From positions 1-49,151 of the forward strand of contig JARIAN010000121.1 of NCBI GenBank assembly GCA_029257865.1: a stretch of DNA of 49,151 nucleotides. Direction: 5' to 3'. This document shows positions 7,983-18,236 of the stretch, in pieces (position 1 is the first letter of the stretch; each line of letters starts with the position of its first letter). This stretch comes from Phocaeicola sp. GTDB lineage: Bacteria > Bacteroidota > Bacteroidia > Bacteroidales > Bacteroidaceae. A program made the position numbers and the translations under genes. The notes beneath the pieces are model-generated. The model was not told where the DNA came from. It searched no databases and saw only the letters and a program-made list of their open reading frames with translations.

Positions 7983-9842
7983 ATGGATAAAAACACGTTA
8001 GTGGGATTTACTCTGATCGGGGCGGTTGTTGTAGGCTTTAGCTTTTACAACCGCCCAAGTCAGGAGCAAATGGCTCGTGCGCAACACTACCAAGATTCTG
8101 TAAAACTTGAGCTCCAAAAACAAGAAGATCTGAAAAGAATTCAAGAGGAAGCTGCCGAAAAAGCTGCAAAAACAGTAGATGCTTCTTCAATCTTCTATAA
8201 AGCGTCAAAGGGTACAGAAAAATTCACGGTATTAGAGAATGATTTAATTCAACTTACAGTAAGTAATAAGGGAGGTCAAATTTCAAAAGCCCTTTTGAAA
8301 GAATACAATGACCAGCAAAAGCAACCATTGGTTTTATTTGACGGTAAAGATGCTTCCCTTAATATTGGAATTGAAGGAAAAAATGAAAACATCCTTACAG
8401 GACAGATGTATTTTCAGGCAGTCAATGCTACTGATAGTACTGTAACCATGCGTTTGAAAGCAAGCAATGGTGGATACTTGGATTTTCATTATGCCTTACT
8501 GCCAAATTCGTACATGGTCAACTTTACAATTGAAGCTAAGGGAATGCAAAACTTCTTCTCTCCTTCTGTGAAGACCATGAACATTGACTGGAAACAGCGC
8601 GCCCGTCAGATGGAAAAAGGTTTTACCTTTGAGCAACGTTATACTTCACTTACTTACAAACCTGTAGACGACAGTTTTGATTATCTGAGTGAAACAAACA
8701 ATGAAAAGGAAAATATTCCTGAAGTTTTAGATTGGGTTGCATTCAAGAATCAATACTTCTCTTGTGTCTTTATGGCAGAAAAGAATTTTGAAAATGCAAC
8801 TCTAGAATCTAATATAGAGCAAAAAGGTAGCGGATATATGAAAAATTATGCCGCAGATATGACTACTTTCTTTGATCCGTCGGGTAATGAAAAAACTCGT
8901 TTCCAATTCTACTTCGGACCAAATCACTTCAAGACTCTACTTGCAAGCAATGATTTGAGTATCAAGGAGGAAGACCAGGAACTTGAGGATTTGGTTTACT
9001 TGGGATGGCCGGTTATCCGTTTGATTAACCGCTGGTTTACTATCAATTTGTTTGATTGGTTGTCTAGTTGGGGAATGAGTATGGGACTTGTTTTGTTGCT
9101 GATGACTATCATTGTAAAAGCATTGGTATTACCTGCAACATGGAAATCTTTCATTTCATCTGCAAAAATGCGTTCTTTGAAACCTTATATTGACAAGATC
9201 AATGCAAAATATCCAAAACAAGAAGATGCACTGAAGAAACAACAGGAAACAATGGCTCTATATAGTCAATATGGAGTAAGCCCAATGGGAGGTTGTTTAC
9301 CTGCTTTGATTCAGACTCCTGTCTTTATGGCTCTTTTCTTCTTTGTACCAAATGCTATTGAACTTCGTCAGCAAAGTTTCCTATGGGCTAGCGACCTTTC
9401 AGCTTATGATGATTTGATTAGCTGGAATACTAATATTCCATTAATCGGTAATCATATTAGTATCTTTTGTCTGCTGTTTAGTATCACCACTATCATTTAC
9501 CAAATGAACATGATGAAACAGCAAGATACAGGGGCTAATCCACAGATGGCTGCTATGAAGTGGATGATGTACATTATGCCTGTAATGTTCTTCTTCATTT
9601 TCAATGAATATGCTTCAGGATTAAGCTATTACTATTTCATCTCTAACCTGGTAGGTATATTGACTACTTGGGTAATGAAACGTATGACAGATGAAAAGCA
9701 GTTGTTGGCTCAACTGGAAGCAAATAAAAAGGAAGCAAAACCAGGAAGAACAAGTGGTCTGATGGCTAAGTTAGAAGCTCTTCAAAAAGAACAGGAACGT
9801 ATCCAAAAAGAACGTCAAGAAAGAATGAATCATAATAAGTAA
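7983..9842 (+). CDS. yidC: Membrane protein insertase YidC
   Basis: Inserts and folds proteins in the inner membrane, alone or with SecYEG. 619 residues. A first membrane helix (about 5-22) is followed by a large periplasmic domain to about residue 340. The conserved Oxa1-like core occupies about 350-575 with five hydrophobic segments and the YSQYGVSPMGGCLPALIQTP region typical of the family. A charged Lys/Glu-rich tail of about 45 residues follows. It lies 23 bases after pyrG with no separate promoter seen. Confidence 0.96.
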   Translation: MDKNTLVGFTLIGAVVVGFSFYNRPSQEQMARAQHYQDSVKLELQKQEDLKRIQEEAAEKAAKTVDASSIFYKASKGTEKFTVLENDLIQLTVSNKGGQISKALLKEYNDQQKQPLVLFDGKDASLNIGIEGKNENILTGQMYFQAVNATDSTVTMRLKASNGGYLDFHYALLPNSYMVNFTIEAKGMQNFFSPSVKTMNIDWKQRARQMEKGFTFEQRYTSLTYKPVDDSFDYLSETNNEKENIPEVLDWVAFKNQYFSCVFMAEKNFENATLESNIEQKGSGYMKNYAADMTTFFDPSGNEKTRFQFYFGPNHFKTLLASNDLSIKEEDQELEDLVYLGWPVIRLINRWFTINLFDWLSSWGMSMGLVLLLMTIIVKALVLPATWKSFISSAKMRSLKPYIDKINAKYPKQEDALKKQQETMALYSQYGVSPMGGCLPALIQTPVFMALFFFVPNAIELRQQSFLWASDLSAYDDLISWNTNIPLIGNHISIFCLLFSITTIIYQMNMMKQQDTGANPQMAAMKWMMYIMPVMFFFIFNEYASGLSYYYFISNLVGILTTWVMKRMTDEKQLLAQLEANKKEAKPGRTSGLMAKLEALQKEQERIQKERQERMNHNK

Positions 9843-9854
9843 TTCTTAACTTCT

Positions 9855-9895
9855 AAAAAAGAGATGTATCATTAGTTTGATACATCTCTTTTTTT
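9855..9895 (+). terminator. Terminator after yidC
   Basis: Perfect 16-bp stem, AAAAAAGAGATGTATC (9855-9870) with GATACATCTCTTTTTT (9879-9894), and an 8-base loop. It starts 13 bases after the yidC stop and ends in a T tract. Confidence 0.93.
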
Positions 9896-10398
9896 ATCTT
9901 CTTACTCCAATAACTTAGATTATATTACGATTAACACCTCTCAAAATAGCTTATTTTTCTATTATTCACGTACAATTATTCAATTCAGTATAAAAAATCG
10001 ATTCTCATCAATCATAGCAAATACAAAATAATAGCAAAATAAGAATATTACAGTTTTAAATGTCATAATTTGATTGAATATCATATCATGATTTAACCTC
10101 TTTGTTTTATATAGAAACAATTCGATACTATAAAAACTACATCAAAATTCAGCATTCTAGAAAATTCAGTGAACCAACTAATACTAATATCCTATTTTCC
10201 CCATATTTAAGACATTTATAATCAGCACTGAAGCTGAAAAGAAGATTGTTCAAATTAGCTAAAACAACTTTTACATATTTTTCTTGCAGATATCAATATA
10301 TTTTGCGAAACTTGCAAAAGAATTACAGGATTACTATTTTTTGTTAATTCTAAATAAAATAGCAAATAGTTTTAAAGATAATATAAAGCAGTTTTAAA
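9896..10398. other. AT-rich intergenic region upstream of dpp5
   Basis: About 500 very AT-rich bases with no credible open frame. Two near-matches to the -7 box lie in the last 110 bases: TATATTTTGC around 10301-10310 and TATTTTTTG around 10334-10342. Both are one base off the exact TAnnTTTG spacing, and either could serve the peptidase gene. The rest holds nothing I can name; its length suggests upstream regulation. Confidence 0.5.
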
Positions 10399-12537
10399 AT
10401 GAATAAATCAGATTTAATGGGAATGACTGCTGCTGTAATGATGGTTACATCAGCATGTACGAGCCATGAACAAACAACTGTGAATTCTGATATAGCAATC
10501 ATCGGAAAACAAAAGGTTGAGATTAAGGATGGACGACTAACTCCTGAAGTTCTTTGGGCAATGGGACGTATTGGTAGTACAAATGTTTCTCCAGATGGAA
10601 AACAAATTGTATATACTGTATCTTACTATAGTGTAAAAGAGAATAAAAGTCATTTGACAATTTATGTGATGAATGCTGATGGCTCCAATAACCGTCTGTT
10701 GACAACTACTGCATACAATGAAGGAGAACCTCAATGGATAAAAAACGGAAGTAAGATTGCTTTTCTTTCAAACAAAAGTGGAAGCAGCCAAATTTGGCAA
10801 ATGAATCCAGATGGTTCAGAAAGAGAATTACTTTCAAATTACCAAGGTGATATTGAAAGTTTTAAATTTTCTCCTGATGAAAATAAAGTTCTGTTTATTG
10901 CACAGGTAAAATATGGTGATCGCACAAAAGATATATATCCTGATTTGGACAAAGCAAGCGGAATGGTTATCAATGATTTAATGTATAAACACTGGGACGA
11001 ATGGATACAAACAGTCCCCCATCCTTTTGTGGCACCAGTTTCGGGTAATAAAATAGGTGATGCTCTAGATATACTTGCAGGAGAACCTTATGAATCCCCA
11101 CTCAAACCTTTTGGCGGAATCGAACAGTTGGCTTGGAACACAGACTCACGACAAATTGCATATACATGCAGAAAGAAGACTGGAGTAGATTATGCTATTT
11201 CAACCGATTCAGATATCTATCTTTATGACTTAGAAAGTAAAACAACTCGTAATCTCTGTAAGGAAGATGCAAACGACAAAAATTTAGGATATGATATCAA
11301 CCCTAAATTTTCCCCCGATGGGAAAAACATTGCCTGGCAAAGTATGGAACGCGATGGATATGAAAGCGACCGAAACAGATTATGCGTAATGGATTTGAAA
11401 AGTGGTAAAAAAAGTTACGTTACTGAATCTTTCCAGTCTGGTGTAGATGACTACTGTTGGGCACCAGATGGTAACACACTATATTTTACTGGTGTATGGC
11501 ATGCTACTTCCATGATTCATAGCACCAACTTACAAGGAGAGGTAAAACAACTTACAGAAGGTCAATATGATTATGTATCTGTGAGTATACTTAATCAAGA
11601 AAAGTTATTGACAAAACGTCATTCTCTAAGTGAAGCAGATGAACTATTTACCATTGATTTGAAAGGTCAAAATAAAGTTACCCCTATTACAACTGAAAAT
11701 AAAGACATATTCAGTCAACTTCAATTAGGGAAAGTAGAGGAAAGATGGATTAAAACTACCGACAATAAACAAATGCTGGCTTGGGTTGTTTATCCTGCTA
11801 ATTTTGACCCGAACAAGAAATACCCTACCCTCTTGTTCTGCCAAGGTGGTCCTCAGTCGCCAGTTAGTCAATTTTGGAGCTATAGATGGAATTTACAACT
11901 GATGGCAGCAAACGACTATATTATTATAGCCCCTAATCGTCGTGGTCTTCCAGGTTTTGGAATGGAATGGCTAGAAGATATTAGCACTAATTATGGTGGT
12001 CAATGTATGGATGATTATCTAAGCGCAATAGATGACATTGCTAAAGAAAAATACGTAGATAAAGACAGACTTGGTTGCGTGGGTGCAAGTTTTGGAGGTT
12101 ATTCTGCATATTGGCTTGCAGGTCATCACAATAAACGTTTCAAAGCATTTATTGCTCATGATGGTTTCTTCAACATGGAACAACAGTATCTTGAAACCGA
12201 AGAATTATGGTTTACTAATTGGGATTTAGGTGGTCCATATTGGGACAAAAATAATCCAGCTGTAAAGCGTAGCTATAGCAATTCTCCACATTTGTTTGTT
12301 GACAAATGGGATACTCCTATTCTTTGTATTCATGGAGAAAAAGACTTCAGAATTTTAGCATCACAAGGAATGGCTGCATTTAACGCTGCTAAATTAAGAG
12401 GTGTACCAGCTCAATTATTAATTTTCCCTGATGAGAATCATTGGGTATTGAAACCTCAAAATGGTATTTTGTGGCAACGCACTTTCTTTGGTTGGTTAGA
12501 TAAATGGCTAAAACCTGAAAATCAAACAAAGGAATAA
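10399..12537 (+). CDS. dpp5: Dipeptidyl-peptidase 5 (S9 family), predicted lipoprotein
   Basis: 712 residues. The N-terminus is a signal sequence with a lipobox-like VTSAC (Cys20). Residues about 40-430 are WD40-like propeller repeats (several SPDGK/SPDENK and NPDGS turns). The C-terminal alpha/beta-hydrolase domain has Ser564 in GASFGGY, Asp649 in GEKDFRI and His681 in DENHWV, a complete serine-protease triad. It closely resembles Porphyromonas gingivalis DPP5 as I recall it (shared KDIYPDLDKA, DLMYKHWDEW and ERDGYESD stretches), an enzyme that cuts dipeptides after hydrophobic residues in peptide catabolism. It is monocistronic, with a terminator after it. The lipid anchor is predicted from one short motif. 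Confidence 0.88.
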   Translation: MNKSDLMGMTAAVMMVTSACTSHEQTTVNSDIAIIGKQKVEIKDGRLTPEVLWAMGRIGSTNVSPDGKQIVYTVSYYSVKENKSHLTIYVMNADGSNNRLLTTTAYNEGEPQWIKNGSKIAFLSNKSGSSQIWQMNPDGSERELLSNYQGDIESFKFSPDENKVLFIAQVKYGDRTKDIYPDLDKASGMVINDLMYKHWDEWIQTVPHPFVAPVSGNKIGDALDILAGEPYESPLKPFGGIEQLAWNTDSRQIAYTCRKKTGVDYAISTDSDIYLYDLESKTTRNLCKEDANDKNLGYDINPKFSPDGKNIAWQSMERDGYESDRNRLCVMDLKSGKKSYVTESFQSGVDDYCWAPDGNTLYFTGVWHATSMIHSTNLQGEVKQLTEGQYDYVSVSILNQEKLLTKRHSLSEADELFTIDLKGQNKVTPITTENKDIFSQLQLGKVEERWIKTTDNKQMLAWVVYPANFDPNKKYPTLLFCQGGPQSPVSQFWSYRWNLQLMAANDYIIIAPNRRGLPGFGMEWLEDISTNYGGQCMDDYLSAIDDIAKEKYVDKDRLGCVGASFGGYSAYWLAGHHNKRFKAFIAHDGFFNMEQQYLETEELWFTNWDLGGPYWDKNNPAVKRSYSNSPHLFVDKWDTPILCIHGEKDFRILASQGMAAFNAAKLRGVPAQLLIFPDENHWVLKPQNGILWQRTFFGWLDKWLKPENQTKE

Positions 12538-12560
12538 AAGCAAGTCATTTTGTTTTACAT

Positions 12561-12634
12561 AACTATCTCATTGAGTCTCCTTTATTTCCAAATGTTATAC
12601 GTTACGAAGGTTATTCAGCATGAGATAGTTTTTA
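12561..12634 (+). terminator. Possible terminator after dpp5
   Basis: Arms AACTATCTCA (12561-12570) and TGAGATAGTT (12621-12630) are perfectly complementary, and the second runs into TTTTT. The loop of 50 bases is long for a terminator, so this may be a larger folded 3' end. Confidence 0.55.
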
Positions 12635-12662
12635 TTATATTCATTAGAATTTACCCAAACAC

Positions 12663-12715
12663 AAAAAAAAGGTCCTGACTGATTGCTCTTCTAGAAATCT
12701 GGTCGGGACCTTTTT
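12663..12715 (-). terminator. Terminator of the ATP synthase operon
   Basis: Stem AAAAAGGTCCTGAC (12666-12679) with GTCGGGACCTTTTT (12702-12715), one G-U pair. On the minus strand it ends in a run of eight T. It begins 15 bases past the atpG stop. The plus-strand side also ends in T's, so it may work in both directions. Confidence 0.9.
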
Positions 12716-12730
12716 ATCTTTTGAAAATTA

Positions 12731-13603
12731 CTATGACATCGTACCACCAACAATATCTAATAATTCATTGGTAATAGCTTGTTGTCTACCTTTATTATAC
12801 TGCAAAGTAAGTGCTTGAATCAAATCATTTGCATTATCCGTTGCTATCTGCATTGCCATTGTTCTTGCTGCATGTTCAGCTGCTGCAGAATCAAGCAACA
12901 CAGTATAGATTTTCAAGCGCAACACTTTAGGCAAAAGTTCTTTAAGTAATTCTTCTTTTGAAGGTTCTACAATATAATCAGAAACCATATTGTCATCTTC
13001 ATCTTGTTGCTGTTCTTCTACCTGAAATGGCAGATAGGTTTCACGAGTTAATACTTGTGATGCTGTAGATTTAAAGTGATTATACAACAACTCCACTTGT
13101 TGAACTTCTCCTTCTACAAATAACTTTACCAACAAAGAAGCCAACTCGTATGCATCCTTGGCATTAGGCTTTCCACTCATATGCTGATAATCACCTTCCG
13201 GCTGATAACCTAATTTCTTTACAGCCTCTGCCACTTTTCTTCCAATTGGAAATACTCGAATATTTTCCTTTCCAAGGGTTGAAGCATATTCATTCAACAT
13301 CTCCGTCAGATGGCGAATTATATTTGCATTAAATCCCCCACACAAACTACTATTGGAAGCAAATACCACTACAGCTACTTTCTTGGCATCTTGCTTCATC
13401 ATATAAGGCAGATTCATTTCTGCGGCAGAACCTATAAAGTTCTTCAGCATGCTATGAAGTCTTTTTTCATACGGAAGCATATTTTCAATAGCCTCCTGCG
13501 CCTTATGAAGTTTAGAAGACGCTACCATTTTCATGGCCGAAGTAATCTTTAGCGTACCATTTATAGAACTAATTCTTCCTTTAACTTCTTTAAGTGATGC
13601 CAT
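12731..13603 (-). CDS. atpG: ATP synthase F1 gamma subunit
   Basis: Central rotor shaft of F1, coupling ring rotation to the catalytic sites. 290 residues, normal length. The N-terminal helix MASLKEVKGRISSINGTLKITSAM contains the conserved ITSAMKMV. The C-terminal helix with TLQYNKGRQQAITNELLDIVGG is the usual shaft end. It is the last gene of the operon, starting 5 bases after atpA and followed by the operon terminator. Confidence 0.96.
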   Translation of the reverse strand: MASLKEVKGRISSINGTLKITSAMKMVASSKLHKAQEAIENMLPYEKRLHSMLKNFIGSAAEMNLPYMMKQDAKKVAVVVFASNSSLCGGFNANIIRHLTEMLNEYASTLGKENIRVFPIGRKVAEAVKKLGYQPEGDYQHMSGKPNAKDAYELASLLVKLFVEGEVQQVELLYNHFKSTASQVLTRETYLPFQVEEQQQDEDDNMVSDYIVEPSKEELLKELLPKVLRLKIYTVLLDSAAAEHAARTMAMQIATDNANDLIQALTLQYNKGRQQAITNELLDIVGGTMS

Positions 13604-13608
13604 GGCTA

Positions 13609-15198
13609 TTATTTATCTTTAAATTGAGTAACTGTTTCGGCTGCTACTTTTTCAATAATTACTGTAACCTCGTCTGAGATTTTTCCAGAAGCCAACAAGT
13701 CTAACACATCCTCTTTGTGATTTACACGAATGGTATTCAAGAAGGTCTTTTGGAAATCACGAATTTTATCAATAGGGATATCACGCATCAAACCATGAGT
13801 ACCACAATAAAGAATGGCAATCTGTTCACCTACTGGCATAGGAGTATACTGAGGCTGAATCAATAATTGATTATTTTTACGGCCTCGGTCAATAGTCATT
13901 GCCGTTACCGGATCCATATCACTACTGAATTTGGAGAAGGCCTCTAGTTCTCGATATTGAGCCTGGTCTATTTTCAAAGTACCAGCTACCTTCTTCATAC
14001 TTTTTACCTGAGCGCTACCACCTACACGAGAAACCGAAATACCAACATTAATAGCAGGACGGAATCCTTGATTAAACAAGTCTGTTTCCAAAAATATCTG
14101 TCCGTCAGTGATAGAAATCACATTCGTAGGAATATAAGCAGAAACATCACCAGCCTGAGTTTCAATAATTGGTAAAGCAGTCAATGAACCTCCAGATTTT
14201 ACCTTTCCCTTCAAACTTGGCGGAAGGTCGTTCATCTGTTCTGCTACTTCTTGCTGACTGATTATCTTTGCTGCACGTTCTAGTAATCTTGAATGAAGAT
14301 AAAAAATATCACCTGGATATGCTTCACGTCCTGAAGGACGGCGAAGAATCAAAGAAACTTCACGATAAGCAACAGCCTGTTTCGAAAGGTCATCATAAAC
14401 CACCAAAGCATGACGACCTGTATCACGGAAATATTCTCCGATAGCAGCACCGGCAAATGGAGCAAAATATTGCATAGCTGCCGGATCAGAAGCTGTAGCT
14501 GCTACCACTACAGTATAATCCATCGCACCTTTTTCTCTTAGTGCATTAACCAACGAAGCAATAGTAGAACCTTTTTGTCCGATAGCTACGTAGATACAAT
14601 ATACAGGATCTCCTGCTTCAAAGTTTGCCCTCTGATTAATAATAGTATCGATAGCAATAGCAGTTTTACCTGTTTGGCGGTCACCGATAATTAACTCACG
14701 TTGTCCACGTCCGATTGGAATCATTGCATCAATAGCCTTTAAACCTGTTTGCAAAGGTTCTGTAACCGGCTGACGAAAAATAACCCCCGGAGCCTTACGT
14801 TCCAAAGGCATCTCAAACAATTCACCGCCAATTTCCCCACGGCCGTCCAAAGGAACACCCAACGGGTCTATAACGCGTCCTAACATAGACTCTCCCACAT
14901 TGATAGAAGCGATCCTTTTAGTTCGTTTTACAATCATTCCTTCCTTAATCTGGTCGGTAGGACCTAACAATACAGCACCTACATTATCTTCTTCCAGATT
15001 CATCACAGTACCCATGACACCATTTTCAAACTGAAGAAGTTCGTTGGCTTCAGCATTTTTCAGGCCGTAAATACGAGCTACCCCGTCACTTACCTGCAAT
15101 ACTGTACCCACCTCTTCAAACTTTAATGAAGTATCGATGCCTTGAAGCTGGCTGAGCAACACCTCAGAAACTTCACTGGGCTTTATAGTATTTGGCAT
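13609..15198 (-). CDS. atpA: ATP synthase F1 alpha subunit
   Basis: Non-catalytic nucleotide-binding subunit of F1. 529 residues. The Walker A motif is [24 protein letters not shown] and [13 protein letters not shown] are the conserved alpha-subunit segments, and the arginine finger lies in the [10 protein letters not shown]-like stretch (here [11 protein letters not shown]). It lies between atpH (18 bases upstream) and atpG (5 bases downstream). Confidence 0.97.
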   Translation of the reverse strand: MPNTIKPSEVSEVLLSQLQGIDTSLKFEEVGTVLQVSDGVARIYGLKNAEANELLQFENGVMGTVMNLEEDNVGAVLLGPTDQIKEGMIVKRTKRIASINVGESMLGRVIDPLGVPLDGRGEIGGELFEMPLERKAPGVIFRQPVTEPLQTGLKAIDAMIPIGRGQRELIIGDRQTGKTAIAIDTIINQRANFEAGDPVYCIYVAIGQKGSTIASLVNALREKGAMDYTVVVAATASDPAAMQYFAPFAGAAIGEYFRDTGRHALVVYDDLSKQAVAYREVSLILRRPSGREAYPGDIFYLHSRLLERAAKIISQQEVAEQMNDLPPSLKGKVKSGGSLTALPIIETQAGDVSAYIPTNVISITDGQIFLETDLFNQGFRPAINVGISVSRVGGSAQVKSMKKVAGTLKIDQAQYRELEAFSKFSSDMDPVTAMTIDRGRKNNQLLIQPQYTPMPVGEQIAILYCGTHGLMRDIPIDKIRDFQKTFLNTIRVNHKEDVLDLLASGKISDEVTVIIEKVAAETVTQFKDK

Positions 15199-15216
15199 AA
15201 CTACTCAATTATAAAT

Positions 15217-15771
15217 TTAAACAATCCTTTTGTTTCTCGCTAAAAACTGCTGGCGCACACGTTTCAACTGATTAGCTACACTTGCATCCATACGGAAACC
15301 ACCTAACTCAATAATAAATCCACCTATGATGCTACCATCAATACAAGTATCTATTTCTACAGTCCCCTTGGTGCGTTCACTTATCAAGTCCGACAAATGC
15401 TTGACCAGTCGCTCCGACGGAATAGCTGTAATCAATCGGCCATTCAAAATGTGCTTATCTTCACGATATAAGTCTATATACGACCACATCATATATTGCA
15501 AGAACTTTTCACGTTTGGCATCCAACACCAATTTAAAGAAACGTTGCAATTCAGCACTTACAGTCTTGCCACCTGCCGCTTCAGAAAGTAACGCCATTTT
15601 ACGTTCTACATCCAATACCGGATTTTCTATTGCATGACGTATTTCAGGAACAGCTATTAAATGACCAGCCAGTGATTTGACCTCATTATACACCTTTTCC
15701 TCTTGAGCCTGCATCTTGGCATATTCCAGCAAAGCTTTTGCATAACGCTTTGAAACGACCCCTATATCCAT
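15217..15771 (-). CDS. atpH: ATP synthase F1 delta subunit
   Basis: Part of the peripheral stalk, joining F1 to the b subunits. 184 residues. The N-terminus has VSKRYAKALLEYAK, typical of delta/OSCP, and the C-terminus has the conserved GGFIIELGGFRMDASVANQLKR-type segment found in this subunit (GG-F-I-E-G-DASV). It starts 9 bases after atpF ends. Confidence 0.93.
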   Translation of the reverse strand: MDIGVVSKRYAKALLEYAKMQAQEEKVYNEVKSLAGHLIAVPEIRHAIENPVLDVERKMALLSEAAGGKTVSAELQRFFKLVLDAKREKFLQYMMWSYIDLYREDKHILNGRLITAIPSERLVKHLSDLISERTKGTVEIDTCIDGSIIGGFIIELGGFRMDASVANQLKRVRQQFLARNKRIV

Positions 15772-15780
15772 AATTCATCA

Positions 15781-16284
15781 TTATTTTTTAGTCGATTCCA
15801 GCATATCATCCAGCATACGGTCAATCAATTCCTCCTGCTCTTTACTGTCTTCCAACGTGGTACGCATAATCTTTTCAGCAATACCTACAGACAGCATAGA
15901 CACTTGACGGCGGATATCACGGATTGCACTTTCCTTTTCTGTATCAATCTGCTTCTTCATTTCCTCCATCAATCGCTCACCTTCAGCCACAGCACGGTCT
16001 TGTGCTTCTTTCACAATACGGTCTGCAGTAGCGGTAGCCTTAGCCAATATCTGAGCTTGCTCTTCATAGGCCTTAGCAATAATCTTTTCGCTGTCAACCT
16101 TAATGCTCGCAAGACGTTCATTGGCTTCTTGTGCCGATTTCAGTGAATTGTCGATATATGCTTTCCGTTCATCTACCATTTTGATAATTACCGGGAAGCC
16201 GAATTTTGCTAAAATGAAAAATACGATTCCGAAAATGATAACCATCCAAAAGAGTAGCCCCGGATCTGGTGTTAATAATCCCAT
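15781..16284 (-). CDS. atpF: ATP synthase Fo b subunit
   Basis: Peripheral stalk. 167 residues: one membrane helix at about 8-28 followed by a long charged coiled coil rich in Lys, Glu and Ala (for example KSAQEANERLASIKVDSEK). Only one b-type gene is present, so b probably forms a homodimer. It lies between atpE and atpH. Confidence 0.94.
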   Translation of the reverse strand: MGLLTPDPGLLFWMVIIFGIVFFILAKFGFPVIIKMVDERKAYIDNSLKSAQEANERLASIKVDSEKIIAKAYEEQAQILAKATATADRIVKEAQDRAVAEGERLMEEMKKQIDTEKESAIRDIRRQVSMLSVGIAEKIMRTTLEDSKEQEELIDRMLDDMLESTKK

Positions 16285-16363
16285 ACTTTACACATTTAAC
16301 AAGAAGAGTGGAAGAGGTTACAGACAGATAGCTGCACCTTCTCACCCTCTTCCTAAACTTTAA

Positions 16364-16624
<261 letters not shown>

Positions 16625-16664
16625 CTAGTTTTAAATGGTTATACTTTATTTTTTAATTGTTTTT

Positions 16665-17753
16665 TTATTCATGTTCCTTTACTCTAGACAATCCTATGAA
16701 GACAGCCGAAAGCATGGTAAACACATAAGCCTGGATGAAAGCTACCAATACTTCTAAGGCATCCATGAAGATGCCAAACGCAACAGCTACAGCAGTCATT
16801 GAACCATTGATTACCGGTCCTACCTTTACTGTTATAAAAATAATAGCCACCAGACTCAATATAGCAGCATGACCTGCCATAATATTTGCAAAGAGACGTA
16901 TCATCAATGCAAATGGTTTAGTGAAGATTCCAAATAATTCAATGACCGGCATCATAGGAACCGGAACTTTCAACCACAATGGAACTTCAGGCCAAAGAAT
17001 TTCCTTCCAATACTCCTTAGATCCGAATACATTTGTCATGATGAAAGTACAAGTTGCCAGCACAAATGTCACGGCAATATTTCCTGTCACATTAGCTCCA
17101 CCTGGGAAGAAAGGAACCAATCCCATCAAATTGTTAATCAGGATAAAGAAAAAGACGGTCAATAGATATGGAGCATATCGCTTATAGTCAGGACCGATAC
17201 ACTTCTGAATCACATCTTCATAAATCATCAGAATCATTGCTTCCATCATTCCTACTCCACCACGTGGAGCTCCTGATTCCACTGGGTGTTTCTTATACCA
17301 GCGAACACAACTCATCAAGACCACCAGAAGTAATGCACTATTAATAAACAGCCCCATTACATTCTTGGTAATGGAAATATCGAACGGACGGATTTCTTCA
17401 CCAGCAGTATTACGTTCTACTAATTTTCCTTCGTAAGGCCCCTCTTGAGCAATATAAAGCCCTTCGTAAGGCCCTTCTTCCAGTCGTGCAGAACTAAAAA
17501 CATGCCATCCGGTACTGCTATATACAATCACCGGCAACGGAATACTCAATGCTTTGTCACCTAATGTAATCACATGCCATTCGTACGCATCTCCAATATG
17601 TCCGAACACCAATTCATTTACATTCACATCTCCTTTGGATTCTGCTGTTTCAGTAGATGCAGAAACCTGTGAACTTGTTTCATTAGCTTTCAGCACATCA
17701 GAAGTACCTACCAGCAAAAGTAAAAGCAATACTATATAATTTATTTTTTTCAT
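16665..17753 (-). CDS. atpB: ATP synthase Fo a subunit, with exported N-terminal extension
   Basis: 362 residues, about 100 longer than the E. coli subunit. A signal-like helix (about 5-22) is followed by roughly 105 polar residues before the first Fo helix. The extension has two EGPYEG units (residues near 95 and 108). The membrane part carries the essential arginine in LMIRLFANIMAGH and ends with the family's AYVFTMLSAVFI. The start overlaps the previous stop by one base (TGATG), suggesting coupled translation with the AtpI-like gene. The extension should face the periplasm; its role is unknown to me. Confidence 0.95.
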   Translation of the reverse strand: MKKINYIVLLLLLLVGTSDVLKANETSSQVSASTETAESKGDVNVNELVFGHIGDAYEWHVITLGDKALSIPLPVIVYSSTGWHVFSSARLEEGPYEGLYIAQEGPYEGKLVERNTAGEEIRPFDISITKNVMGLFINSALLLVVLMSCVRWYKKHPVESGAPRGGVGMMEAMILMIYEDVIQKCIGPDYKRYAPYLLTVFFFILINNLMGLVPFFPGGANVTGNIAVTFVLATCTFIMTNVFGSKEYWKEILWPEVPLWLKVPVPMMPVIELFGIFTKPFALMIRLFANIMAGHAAILSLVAIIFITVKVGPVINGSMTAVAVAFGIFMDALEVLVAFIQAYVFTMLSAVFIGLSRVKEHE

Positions 17754-18163
17754 CAGTCCCTTGTTTTACTGTTTTTTAGCTTTGCCTCAAAGCGCAAGAA
17801 AAACCGAGTTTCAAAAATCAGAAACGCAAAGAAAAAGAAAATAAACGTTAGCATAAAAGCTGCAACTTCATGTCCTATGACTACAGCATACAACAATATT
17901 ACGATTGCACTCAACGTAAACTTCATCACTTTACATATCAGATAACACATAATCAATTTATCACGTCCCAACCGATAAAAAAACGAGAACATAGCTATGT
18001 ATACTAGACCGAAAAGATAAAAGAATATCGGTATAGCTGGAAACCACAAGAAATACCTTTCAGGTATAAACATGTGATAAACCACGGCAACCAAAGTTGT
18101 CAATACCACACCCACAAGCGTGAGCTTTTTAATAAACAATTTTCTTACGGTCAACAAAAACAT
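17753..18163 (-). CDS. Small four-helix membrane protein at the AtpI position
   Basis: About 136 residues from ATG 18163; the longer reading from 18217 would need a TTG start and adds 18 unlike residues. Four hydrophobic segments and basic ends (RKLFIKKL near the start, RFEAKLKNSKTRD at the end). It sits between epsilon and a, where many bacteria place AtpI, an assembly factor for the c ring. Sequence identity to AtpI is not evident to me, so the role is inferred from position and topology. Translational overlap with atpB supports a function in Fo assembly. Confidence 0.7.
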   Translation of the reverse strand: MFLLTVRKLFIKKLTLVGVVLTTLVAVVYHMFIPERYFLWFPAIPIFFYLFGLVYIAMFSFFYRLGRDKLIMCYLICKVMKFTLSAIVILLYAVVIGHEVAAFMLTFIFFFFAFLIFETRFFLRFEAKLKNSKTRD

Positions 18164-18236
18164 AGTATCATGTTGTTTTTTATCGAGAAACAACCAAAAA
18201 AACGTGTTAAGGTTCAAGCGCCTGCCTCACTCCATC

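Noticed and set aside
18164-18217. TTG start for the AtpI-like gene
   Set aside because: It adds 18 residues unlike the rest; an ATG with a normal membrane-protein start lies at 18163.
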